A DNA stretch of 21,785 nt, from NCBI GenBank assembly GCA_001642005.1, contig LWCA01000627.1, positions 1-21,785 on the forward strand, given 5' to 3'. This DNA is from Intoshia linei (lineage: Eukaryota; Orthonectida; Rhopaluridae). The position numbers were made by a program, and so were the translations under genes. Under the pieces are notes generated by a model that searched no databases, was not told where the DNA came from, and saw only the letters and a list, made by a program, of their open reading frames with translations. The first letter of the stretch is position 1, and every line of letters begins with the position of its first letter. This document shows positions 9,583-21,542 of this stretch, in pieces.

Positions 9583-12500
9583 TTAAATTTTAGGTTTTTC
9601 ATCGGTGGAATTTGAATATGATGTTGATGCGACGTTGTAAATTTGGTTAGCTATAGGAGCACTTGAATTTAAATATTTCGGATCATAACCAACAAACGAT
9701 TTATAAAGGTTTTCATTGGTATTACATTGCATCTTCTTATCTCTATAATTTTCTTGATACTTTATGGATTGATAAAAACAACTTCGTAAAGTAGCATTAA
9801 CAAATTCAGTGGGCGAACTACTTACCGGGTAATCTAAAAATTATCATTATAATAATGATAATAATAATAACTTACACTTGTATTTTTGTTTAATTTTATC
9901 AAAAAATTGATTAAAGTTGCGTCTATCTACATTATTATTGGGTTGATTATAGTTTTGATAAAATTGTGACAAAACATTATGTAATTCCTCCACAATATTT
10001 TTAAGTTGTTCTAAATATTAAATTATTATTAAATATTCATATTAAATAAATGATAATAGATACCATGTTCTTTTCGAACACCGTATAATATAATTTTATT
10101 CGCTTCAAGTTGAGCCTTTTTCTTTAATCTACAGATTCTTGACGCATATTTGTTTTTTTCATTTCTTTTAAGATTTTGAATAATTTCATCGTCATCCTTG
10201 GTAACTTTGAGACATTTAATCTGATTAATCAATTTGTGCAATTCTTTACCAATAATGAGTAATAGTTTAGGACGCGGGGTTATGTCGTTGCCTTCGCCTT
10301 TACGAATTTTGGTATTTTTTTTTAAATTTAAACCGACATCAATTAACTCATCATGTGAATTATTATCGTCATCATAGTTATTTTCATCATCATCCAATAA
10401 TGTTACAGGGTCAGTGTATTGATCAAACAGTCTTGGATCAAAATCAATTAGTGTCAAATCTTTGATATTTTTATAATTTTTTAAATTTTCGTTATTTAAA
10501 TCTTTTAACAATGACGATCTGATTCTATCCTTAATGGCAAGTTTGCTTAAAGTGGTATGAACATTGTATTGCCAATAATATCTTTTTTTAGATTTTTTAG
10601 TTTTTTTTAACATTTTTACTGTTCCATTTTCGGTATTAAACATTTCGTCGTTTACTATTAAAACTTCACGTATTATGGGGATATCCAAAAAGGATCCATC
10701 AATATTATCTGAATGTCTATCTTTTCTTTTTTTAGACCTTTTTTCATTGTTTATAGTGTACAATGGTTGCATTTTATAGTTATCCTCTATGTTGTGAATG
10801 TCTTCCAATTTTATTCTCAAGGGTTTGTTGTCAATGTCATATAAAGCATGGTTTTCGTAATTATCGTACACGTTGATATTCATATCATTGGTATGATGGT
10901 TTATATAATTTTTATTCACAAAGTTTGGATTTGGATTTACCTTTCCATAATTTAAATTTTCGATAATTTGTACCCCATTAGAATTAATATAATTTCCATT
11001 TACTGGTTCTTCCAATGCTATAAAATAAAATTATTAAAAAATTTTATCAATGTGCGTAACGCATCGTGCATTTAACATGTTAATATTTAATGCAAGTATT
11101 TTAATTCACTAAATAATAATGGTCAATTATTAAGTAAATTTACGTTTCTCGACATGGTTTTATATTATGATGTATTTTTCAAATTATTTTCATTTCAATG
11201 ATATTTATCAATCATTTTAAAAAGATTAAATGCTTAGTTTTCAAAAATTTTATTTTAAATTAAACGTTTAATGGTTAATCAATAAATGTATTATATATTC
11301 AAGTTCACATCAGTATTACCAGCATTTTGATATGCTACATGACAACAAATGAAAATAATTCAATGTATGTGTCATCATAATATGGTGATACCTTTTGAAA
11401 GTTAATACTTCATTGTATACCAAGTAGCATATTAAAATACTTCAATTCAGATAATAAACGCAATTATTCACATTATTTAAATATCCACTTAAGCAATAAA
11501 ATTTTTTAATACATTATAAAAAAATAAAATAATTCTACTATGAAAAATATCAAAAAAAATTTAAAACTAGTAATATATTCAAATTTTTAGAATAATTATG
11601 TTAATTACCACCATTTAAAACATTTATCAAATAGGAATCAATATGCAATTACTAATTAGTAATTACGTTCTAAAACTGGAACATTTCATAACTCATGAAC
11701 CTATAAATTAAAATATAGGTAAATTCAAGAGATGAAATGCATTGCATCACAATTATATACTTTGACTAATAAATGGAAAATATATATATAAAAATATTTA
11801 AAAATTACTTGAATTATAAGGATAAACCATATTGACGCTGTTATATGCATTATTTAACTCACAATTTGCTTCGGTAGTTTCATTAACTTGACTATAAATG
11901 TAATTGGAATTGTTTTGATTATTAAGTGGGATAGAGCAATCTTCTTGTTTAATAACAACATTATTAGAAATTGGTGAAACAGTATGTACTTTTGGCAAAT
12001 GGTGAACGGTTGAGGGTCTAAACACTTTTTTAACCTTACAATAGAAATTAGACTTGAAATTTTTACAATTTTTAACATTTGGCCAATATGAATAAATTGT
12101 AGCTTGTTGTTTTTGTAAATGTTTAGGCAATAAATGAGGTACATATTTCCAATCTCTATCCGCAACTTTTTTATATTTGTAATTTTTATTTTGCAAAGTT
12201 GTCAATTTAACGTTACGTGGATAATTTTTAATCAAATCGTGTTTATTCACTTTTTTCTCATCATTTTCAGGTTGACCAAGATTGGAAATGTTGGAAATGT
12301 TAGAAAATGTAGATATTGAATCTTCTTGATTCTTGTAAATTGATTTTTTCAAATAATTTTTATTTAAAAATTGAGTATCGACATCATTTAAATCGACGTT
12401 AAAATTATTGAGATTCATTTCAGTGTCAATTGGTTCTATATGTTGAAGGATGCTACAATCTTGGTCTTTGAAATTTGTATCAATATAATTTATATCAAAA

Positions 12501-12799
12501 TCATTGAGATCCATACTGGAGCGAGAAATGTCAATTTGAGATTGATCTAAATTAATAGAAGCGTCTAAATTGATAGGTTTCATTTCTACAACATGTTTGC
12601 TTTCTGGTTTAGATGTAATAAGTTTCACGTCCAAATTGGTAAATGTACTGTCTTTTGATGTAATTTTATTTAATTCGGCCAATGTTGGTCCAATAGAACA
12701 ATAAGGGTATATATTTTCATCATCATTATTCAAATAACTCAGATTTTGAGAAATATTCTCATTTTCACCATTTTTTTCCTCATTATTGTTTGAATTCAT
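9583..12799 (-). CDS. REPTOR: REPTOR/CREBRF-family bZIP transcription factor
   Basis: Four exons on the minus strand, 12799-11809, 11017-10064, 10010-9876 and 9833-9583 (TAA), with GT-AG borders and matching phases, give 776 residues. Family blocks in order: KKRYYWQY (about 474-481), DITPRPKLLLIIGKELHKL (from 575), the basic region KNKYASRICRLKKKAQLEAN (from 618) leading into a short leucine-zipper-like helix (EHEQLKNIVEELHNVL) across the exon 2/3 junction, and PVSSSPTEFVNATL in exon 4, matching the conserved C-terminal end of CREBRF. The N-terminal 330 residues are Asn-rich with acidic repeats (DLNDFD, DLNDVD), perhaps activation segments. In Drosophila, REPTOR is phosphorylated by TORC1 and kept in the cytoplasm; when TORC1 is off it enters the nucleus and, with REPTOR-BP, drives the starvation response. 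ATG 12799 follows an acceptor-like TTTTTAG, so a 5' non-coding exon is likely. Confidence 0.9.
11018..11808. other. REPTOR intron 1
   Basis: Minus-strand donor GTAATTTTT at 11808 and acceptor TTTTATAG at 11018. The joined codon is A plus CA, keeping frame. It holds an imperfect inverted repeat: AGCATTTTGATATGCTAC near 11331 against GTAGCATATTAAAATACT near 11425. Otherwise AT-rich with no gene seen. Confidence 0.7.
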
Positions 12800-13594
12800 T
12801 CTAAAAATACAATTATATAATTCAAAAATTTTTTTACATCATATTTAGTTATTTCTCTGGACAAATATTTACTTACTCAAAAATATTATAATATGAAAAT
12901 TACTTTACCTTATACTACAAATGCTTGTTTAATGAAATAAATATTTTCTCATATATGCAATTGTAAAACAAATTGTGTATAACTATGCATCATTTCAATA
13001 ACTAACTAATATTAAATACGCAATTTTTAACCCGTTCTCATTCACATTTGTTCAATTGTTTTGTGTGTACCAGTTTCATACGCGATGTGTTATGTGTAGT
13101 GTATGACTTGCATATCCAGACTTCTCTTGAAAGTAGAATTCGTGTTGCCAATTGCGTATTTAGGTTTTAGTACTAAGTAATACATTTAAATTTTATCTAA
13201 GCCATGTATTTTCATTTGATGATTAGATACATTTTAGCTTTGTATCAATTAATGTTTTAGTTGTACAACTAACCCACTTTTATTGAACTAGATTCTAGTT
13301 ACTAAAACATTGTAATTGGAACAGTGTACTATTTATCGAATTAATAACCCACTTTTAAACCTGTATCATAGTGAGATGTATAAAATTTACTCTACATTAC
13401 ACTGTCTGACATTGAAAAATTGATCTCAGATAAAATTATATATTAATAATCCTTATTTTTTCACGGTTACTATGATATGCTTCGTATCAAATATACCGCT
13501 CGCAATCGGGAATAATTCCACTAATCCTTTTTACATAATAGGATTATGTTGTCTATGATATTTACTAAATATACTTTTATTTATTTATTGTTTA
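12800..13594. other. Upstream region of REPTOR; probable promoter/5' exon area
   Basis: Before the REPTOR start. A stretch richer in CG and GT (13030-13160, e.g. CATACGCGATGTG) stands out from the AT-rich surroundings and could hold the transcription start of REPTOR and of a divergent plus-strand transcript. No TATA box or 5' exon can be assigned from sequence alone. 13200-13594 shows nothing recognisable. Confidence 0.35.
13103..13180 (+). CDS. Possible small ORF or first exon, divergent from REPTOR
   Basis: ATG at 13103 opens 25 codons (start MTCISRLLLK, then a hydrophobic run VLPIAYLGF) in the CG-richer patch upstream of REPTOR. The last codons overlap a donor-like AA/GTAATAC. It could be the first exon of a plus-strand gene whose last exon is at 19370-19462, but direct joining does not keep frame, so a middle exon would be needed. 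It may equally be chance. Confidence 0.2.
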   Translation: MTCISRLLLKVEFVLPIAYLGFSTK

Positions 13595-14330
13595 TTGTTG
13601 ATTATAAAAATGAATTGTAATTATCTTAAAAAAACACATGTTGTCACTTATAGAGACACTCAAGAAATTAATGTGAAGTATATACCGGAAAATTGGTATA
13701 TCTTCATTGATTCAAACAAAGTCAGCTTCAAATGTATATTAATTGATTCGACTGCAACATTTCAACATTTACCTTTATTTTATTCTCGAACATTAAGAGA
13801 CAGATGAAACTGTCAAATTATGTTTAACTAAAATTAATTATACAGAATACAATTGGAAAATATGTTGCGACTTAAAAGTTGTCAGCTATTTGACAGGGAT
13901 GCAAAGTGGTTACATAAAATATCCATGTTTCATATGTCTCTTTGATTCACGTAAAAGAGATAAACATTATATTAAAAAAAATTGGAATATTAGAAGTATT
14001 GACCCTGGTTTTAATGAAAAGTTTATTAACAAAGAAAATATTATTTTACCTCCACTTCATATAATTTTAGGTCTTGTGAAGCAATTTATGTGTAGATTGG
14101 ATAAGAATCATAAATCAATTAATGAAACCAATAAACCTCATTTTGTATTAAAAAAAATATTCCCACATTTATCAGATGCTAAATTGAGTGCTTTGAAATG
14201 AATTTTAAAATTGGTATTTTAAATGGCCCAGAAATTAAAACATTATTAAAGAGTATAGAATTTCGAAACTCATTAAGTTAAATTGAATTGAATGCATTTA
14301 ATAGTTTTGAAAAGATGGATACTGTTTCTC
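13595..14330 (+). pseudogene. Decayed copy of an uncharacterized protein family repeated in insect genomes
   Basis: Three pieces in order. 13595-13807 has NWYIFIDSNKVSFKCIL. The frame then shifts near 13800, and 13890-14201 has LKVVSYLTGMQSGY just before it, FICLFDSRKRDKHYIKK, and the typical PPLHIILGLVKQFM followed by FPHLSDAKLSALK. After a further frame change, FKIGILNGPEIKTLL follows, trailing off by about 14330. I recognise the order (resembling PPLHIKLGLMKQF and SEAKVKxGIFxGPQI) from uncharacterized proteins found in many copies in arthropod genomes. I know of no assigned function and cannot say whether the family is a transposon gene. Shifts and stops make this copy non-coding. Confidence 0.65.
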
Positions 14331-14721
14331 GGAAATTGTAGAACTGTTGATTTTGGTGTTTGAAATTTTGCATCTATATCAACTGAAATAAGCTGTATTA
14401 AATAATCTTTTTTTTTTCAATTCTAGGACCATTCATTATTTCAAATTTTTTATTTTAACCCTTAGACTCTAGAGCAGTGATTTCCAACCTGTGGGTAATT
14501 TGATATTTTTCATGGGTAATCGCGAAATTTGTTCTAAAAAAATAGGAATTTTTTTATTTTTTTGCGTCGCATGCACAGTAACGTATGAAATATAAATTTT
14601 GCCCATTGAGTCCTTCAGGGTCAAAAACACAATTTTTATTTTTATTATACTATTTTGTAAAATTAGTTTTTTAAAAAAGTTTAATTAAAGTTTACTATTA
14701 AAAAATTTATATGGCTTATTC

Positions 14722-17007
<2,286 letters not shown>

Positions 17008-17124
17008 GCTTATTCTAAAAACCTGACCATCCAAAATGCAGTTAAACAATATAGTGAGTAATATCAAAATAAGTACTATAATATGGGTAATGTAGTAAAA
17101 AAGGTGAGAAACACTGCTCTAGAG

Positions 17125-17516
17125 CAGCCATTCTCAACGGTGTCCACAACACTTTTGGGGGGGTCCATGAAAATTATATACATTTATTACATATTATAGA
17201 CATTTTCAGTAACATAAAGTCGTTTTTAAAACATAAAGGCTCAGAAATACTAATATAAAACGTGAAAATCATGTAAAAGTAAATTCTTTGGTATTAAATT
17301 AAATTACTTACAAGTGTAAAAACTTATTGGGAAACCTCCATTGTTCTATTTTAGGAGCAGCGTTTTTATTTAATTATTTTATTAAAATTTATGACCGAGC
17401 CAAGTTTCTAGTCATATTAAAAAGTTTTAAATTTCAAATTGAAAATGGGACAAAAAATCAGTCAATATTTATAATTTCTATGAAACATCAACCAAGGGAT
17501 ATAAAATATTAATTTT
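17125..17516 (+). mobile_element. Third hAT terminus (left end), right end not found
   Basis: CAGCCATTCTCAACGGTGTC at 17125, followed by a G-run and GTCCATGAAAATT, is a typical hAT end and starts exactly at the last base of the outer CTCTAGAG duplication. No matching inverted end is seen to the right. The 61-codon ORF at 17327-17512 does not resemble transposase. The right border here is arbitrary. Confidence 0.55.
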
Positions 17517-18011
17517 TCACAGGGAGATAGATAATATAGACTTTTTATTGATCTGATAAAATATGTAGTAAACAATTAATAATGTACTGTAAACAATACC
17601 TGAAAAAAATGTTCTATTTTGGGATCATTGACGGATTAAAGGTAAATATTAATAGTTCATCAAGTTTATCATTTCGCAAAAATATAGTACTCTATGTCTT
17701 TTGATCATCATTTGTTTCACTTAAATGTAATAATTCATTAAAAATTGTGTATAATTTTTTTTCAATATTAGTTTTGTCAAAATGTCTTTCATTCTAAATA
17801 AAAATATCCCGGGAAGTCGAAAAAAATCTGAAATTGTTGAACAATGTTATAGTCATAAAAGTCGATCATAATCGATTATAATCACCGAGTAGAATTTTAT
17901 AATGTTAAACGTTTAATTTGTTCAATTTAACTCTCAAATCGAGAGTCTCGATTATTTGATTTTTTGTTGGTTTGTTAATGCATCAACAAATATTTGTAGA
18001 TATTGTCAATA
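17517..18011. other. Non-coding spacer with clustered short palindromes
   Basis: No gene. It holds GATCATAATCGATTATAATC near 17864 (self-complementary but for one pair), AATCGAGA/TCTCGATT (17937-17953, perfect 8-bp arms) and GTAGATATT/AATATCTAC (17996-18016, perfect 9-bp arms around GTC). The last overlaps the start of repeat module P. Confidence 0.5.
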
Positions 18012-18275
18012 TCTACATATTTCCAATGAAGAAATGTGGGTGAAAATCAATATAATTCATTCCTTCGGAATTTTTGTATTGCTACGCAATTTTTAAATTT
18101 CAAATTTTCATCTTCAAAACATTTTGTATGAAATTTAAATTAAAACTACTACACGACTAATAAAAGTAATACAACTTTGTTATTATAATTTTTATATTTA
18201 TTACAAGTTTTTTAAGTATTTATTAAATTGGTACTGAATATATATCATCACATTGAAAATGACAAAATAGATTTT
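18012..18275 (+). repeat. Dispersed repeat module P, copy B
   Basis: Same orientation as 6535-6863, with shared blocks TCATTCCTTCGGAATTTTT, GCTACGCAATTTTTAAA and AAGTATTTATTAAATTGG. It lacks the ~80-base segment present in copy A. Confidence 0.8.
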
Positions 18276-18468
18276 TAGACAAAACAAACAAAGCATTTTA
18301 TATAAGTAGGGATTTTTTTAAGAATTAAGGATATGATTTTTCAAATTGCTCAAATCAAAATTGGCCATAATTCAATTAACGCCACTGGGAGCGATATCAC
18401 CCACTATTACAACTTTGTTTTATAGCATCAAATTTTTAGATTGATTTTTGTGATTATACATAACTTGC

Positions 18469-18762
18469 TTGACTGTTATGTACTACATACAAACAGCACC
18501 TAGCTCTGCCGAGGGCACATTTTTTTTATATTAAAAAAATAAATTCATGTTGAAAATCTAACTTAAAAATTTTACTATTCACTATTATGAATCCTTTAAA
18601 GGAGTGATTCCCAAATTTGTTTCAGGTGGAACCATCATATCACATTACTTTTTACTTTAAACTGAATTATTCTATCTTAATTTTTTGTGTATTAACATTT
18701 GCGTAAAGAATTTTAAAAACAATTGTTATCCCATTTTTTTAATTTATTAGACGAATGTATTT
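18469..18762 (-). repeat. Dispersed repeat module Q, copy B (inverted relative to copy A)
   Basis: The reverse complement matches 7005-7293 across nearly its full length, starting from CAAACAGCACCTAG (18489-18502) and ending near AATTTATTAGACGAATG. Here Q points toward P, whereas in copy A both read the same way. Confidence 0.8.
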
Positions 18763-18775
18763 ACAGTAAAATCTC

Positions 18776-19369
18776 CTTAATCTAAACTGCCATTTTGATT
18801 CAATACAAGAAATAATTAAACTACAATGATTATTTACAATTTTTAATTTGACGTTTTTATGACTCTACTAAAAATAAATAAATATAAATGTATTGCAAAC
18901 AATGGAAATTTTTATTTCAAAACATTTTGAAAAAACTTGTAGCAATAAAACATACAATTGAAAGTTTACACGAATTATTAATGTAATCAAAACATGATTT
19001 TGCACAATGCGATTTTCGCTAACTAATTTTTATATTTACTCTGCTATTTCAACTTAGCATGAGTAGAATTAATAAATTTAATTATTAGTTATATATAGAG
19101 ATTTTCAATCTCTTAAATTACTATAATATACATTGTATACATATACATTTATGTTTGTATACTATTGTAAATAATAATTAAACTTTTTTGAAATTTAAAC
19201 CATAAAACTAATCCTGATATTAATATTATTGCACGCGTACGGTAATCATTACTTTGCATGGTTTATATATTATGACTTGATTGATACTTTAATAATTAAC
19301 TGTTTAGTAATTTCGCACTTACAACAAAGGTCTAAATATAGCGGATTTTTTCAATTTAACATTTTTCAG
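18776..19369. other. AT-rich spacer; no gene seen
   Basis: Nothing recognisable apart from a good acceptor at its right edge (ATTTTTCAG, 19361-19369). The 77-codon ORF beginning at 19229 is probably intron sequence reading into the exon at 19370. Confidence 0.4.
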
Positions 19370-19462
19370 ATGCAGAACCAAATAAATGAGTATAAGAAGA
19401 AGCATAACGAACGTGTCGCCAGAAACTACAATAAAACTGTACCAAAAACGATCAGTTATTAA
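19370..19462 (+). CDS. Terminal exon of an unidentified plus-strand gene
   Basis: Follows a strong acceptor (polypyrimidine ATTTTTCAG) and encodes 30 residues beginning MQNQINEYKKKHNERVARN and ending in KTISY and TAA. The piece is polar, lysine-rich and probably helical at first. Base use is less AT-rich than the surroundings, including AACGAACGTGTCGCC, which suggests real coding. AATAAA follows at 19536. Upstream exons were not found and may lie beyond the transposon nest. I do not recognise the family. It could also start at the ATG itself as a tiny protein. Confidence 0.45.
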   Translation: MQNQINEYKKKHNERVARNYNKTVPKTISY

Positions 19463-19535
19463 TTCAAAAATTTCATCAGTAACGACCCAATCTCATGCAA
19501 ATTTCAACAAACAATTAACAAAATAACAAAATACA

Positions 19536-19541
19536 AATAAA
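19536..19541 (+). terminator. Poly(A) signal of the unidentified plus-strand gene
   Basis: AATAAA 74 bases after the TAA at 19460-19462. Confidence 0.5.
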
Positions 19542-19550
19542 CAAAAAACA

Positions 19551-19556
19551 TTTATT
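19551..19556 (-). terminator. Poly(A) signal of the TMEM231-like gene
   Basis: TTTATT on the plus strand, AATAAA on the minus strand, 12 bases past the stop at 19569. It is 9 bases from the opposing signal. Confidence 0.55.
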
Positions 19557-19568
19557 GTATCTGAACAT

Positions 19569-21542
19569 TTAGTCTTGTTTAATTCCAACAGTAGACAATT
19601 CATGAACACACATAAGTCGATTATTAAAAATAAAAGCAACAATTTTATCAATAAAATACCACAATGGTACTGCAACAGCCAAATATTGAACTAATGCCCA
19701 TTTCAATATGTTCCAAATGTTTGCATAATGTCTATAAAAAAATTAGTTTTATACAAGTACAAAGTAGCATAATGATTATTGTCATTATTATAAATTGCTA
19801 TATATTAAATATCTATCGATTAGTATGGTATACAATATATATGTATACAGTATGGTATATCAGTTTTTCCTAAATATAAAAGTGAACGAATCCATTTTTC
19901 AATTAATTTTTTCACTGAGCCCTTAAAAATTGCTAAATTTTATTTCTAATAAAGCTACTATATGTAGACTAATATATTACTTAGAATATAATCTTTAAAT
20001 AATGGTAAAATGGAGAGAAATCTAGGTTTCTGAGATTAAAACCAAAATTTTAGAATTTTCAGTATAAGAATAACGATTATTAGTTTTTGAATAAATTGGG
20101 AATTTCGTTAACAATTACCAGAGTTTTTGACCTTGAAGTTGCAAATTTCTTAGATTAAAATTAATGATAAAAATTTTTACCGAAAAAACCTTTCTAGAAA
20201 TTGTTTATTTTAAAATTGTCATTTTTATACATAAGTAGTACAAAATATTCCGCAAATCCCAGTTTAAGTAGCACTGGTATATATAATCGATCCTGGTATT
20301 ATAATGCTTATTATCAAGTACAATTATTATGTATTATTATTACCATGATAGTTATTAAGCAAGCTCATTATTAGTAATGAACTGGGTGCGTTTGAAAATT
20401 TTACTATTGTAAAGTGTATGGTTGTTACAGTAGTAGTGTTGAAATGTTGAAACCAGGAGGAAACCTTATAGATGAACTTTTATACTTTTTCTGAAAAAGA
20501 ACTAAGTTTGACAAATTATCAAACAAATTAAATAAACGTAATATTTTTAATTGAATTAAGAACGGCATGGATTTTGTGTTTATTAAAATTATAAGCTCTC
20601 ATTCAAAAATCATCTAAAATCCCTTCATTAAAAAAAAGTGTAATTTGGTGTTTTGGCCGTGATGGTTTTATATTGAAATTTATCTTATTTTCTGAGTCGG
20701 AAAAAACTAACTTTGATTTTTTTGTTTTTGAAATTTTGCGGTATAATTTATAATATTGTAAGTATAATTTCTTACTTGTATGTTTGTTCAGTATAATCAA
20801 TAATTATTTCGGTATTAAATGTATAATTTCCGATTCGTCCATATTGCCAATCCTCGATGAGTTTATTTAGTTTAGGTTGGTCTAATTAAATTTATAAAAT
20901 TACAATTATAAACATGAACAATGTTCATTGAACATGCATGCAATTACAAAAGCAAACTTTGAAATTAGTTTTTGAATTTTAGTGATTATAATCACTATAT
21001 ACATATATATGTATTAATAATTTGTAAATAATTATTGACTGCAATATACATATTGTAGGTGACTATTTTAGTTAATACAAGTAATACATAGTATTATAAT
21101 ATATTATTATTATATATATATTATTATTTATATGACATGCGTGAATAATAACAATATGATAATACAGTGTAACCTCTTTAAGTCAAAGTTAATTCAAAAA
21201 TATCACGCTTTGCAAATTGTAATATCTTAGTAACATTTAATTTTACTAGGTTACTATATTATCATGTGATATTAGTGATATCCTACCACGCACAAATTGC
21301 CTCTAAAATTGCAAATAAAAATTTGTACGAATCTATCGTTTTGACTTAAAGACGTTCCACTGTATTTGAAAAGGAGTAACGTAAAATCGTCAACAGTATG
21401 AGTATTACGAAAATTACTATTTATGAATATAATGATATACATAATATATAAATAAATTACATGGACGTTGAATATAATCATCTTGAATTTTTCGTAATTT
21501 AAAATTTGAGTCATAAGGTGGCTTGTCATTGATTACATCATT
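19569..21542 (-). CDS. Tmem231: TMEM231-like ciliary transition-zone protein, C-terminal three exons
   Basis: Minus-strand exons 21542-21461, 20881-20776 and 19731-19569 (TAA) have GT-AG borders and consistent phases (joined codons T/AC and AA/A), giving 116 residues. Features in TMEM231 order: VINDKPPYDSNF, then DWQYGRIGNYTFNTEIII with a Tyr-rich tail, then NIWNILKWALVQYL running into a hydrophobic membrane segment (AVAVPLWYFIDKIVAFIF) and a short hydrophilic tail after FNNRLM. Human TMEM231 has the same layout: VIN, a Trp-x-x-Gly-Arg, and a final membrane helix preceded by Trp-x-x-x-Lys-x-Ala-x-Val-Gln-Tyr. The family belongs to the MKS/B9 complex at the base of cilia; insects need it in ciliated sensory neurons and sperm. 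About two thirds of the protein, with the first membrane helix, must lie right of the window. Family assignment is from memory of conserved positions. Confidence 0.72.
19732..20775. other. TMEM231-like last intron; no gene seen
   Basis: Minus-strand donor GTAAGAAATT at 20775 and acceptor TTTTTTATAG at 19732. It includes the palindromic GTATAC-AATATATAT-GTATAC and a doubled AGTATGGTATA near 19820-19860. The 65-codon minus ORF (20800-20603) begins inside the exon region in another frame and is probably not coding. Confidence 0.5.
20882..21164. other. TMEM231-like intron (left part), AT microsatellite
   Basis: Contains a perfect 14-bp palindrome GTGATTATAATCAC (about 20980-20994) and TAT/TA-rich simple repeat at about 21090-21132. 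No gene. Confidence 0.5.
21165..21362. mobile_element. pogo/Tigger-like MITE (198 bp) with TA duplication
   Basis: The left end CAGTGTAACCTCTTTAAGTC (21165) pairs with the right end, which reads CAGTGGAACGTCTTTAAGTC on the minus strand from 21362. Direct TA flanks each side (21163-21164, 21363-21364). CAGT-starting inverted repeats with TA duplications are typical of pogo-family elements. No ORF resembles transposase, so it is non-autonomous. It lies in a TMEM231-like intron. Confidence 0.85.

Noticed and set aside
11854-12319. ORFs overlapping REPTOR exon 1 on both strands (11854-12165 minus, 12134-12319 plus)
   Set aside because: They are out-of-frame shadows of the REPTOR coding exon with no family resemblance.
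17327-17512. 61-codon ORF in the third hAT region
   Set aside because: No BED finger, catalytic or dimerization motif; probably chance in AT-rich DNA.
19664-19873. 69-codon plus ORF
   Set aside because: Antisense to the TMEM231-like last exon and its intron; no family resemblance.
21272-21529. 85-codon minus ORF
   Set aside because: It runs through the pogo MITE and intron and overlaps the TMEM231-like exon in a different frame; the exon frame is the supported one.
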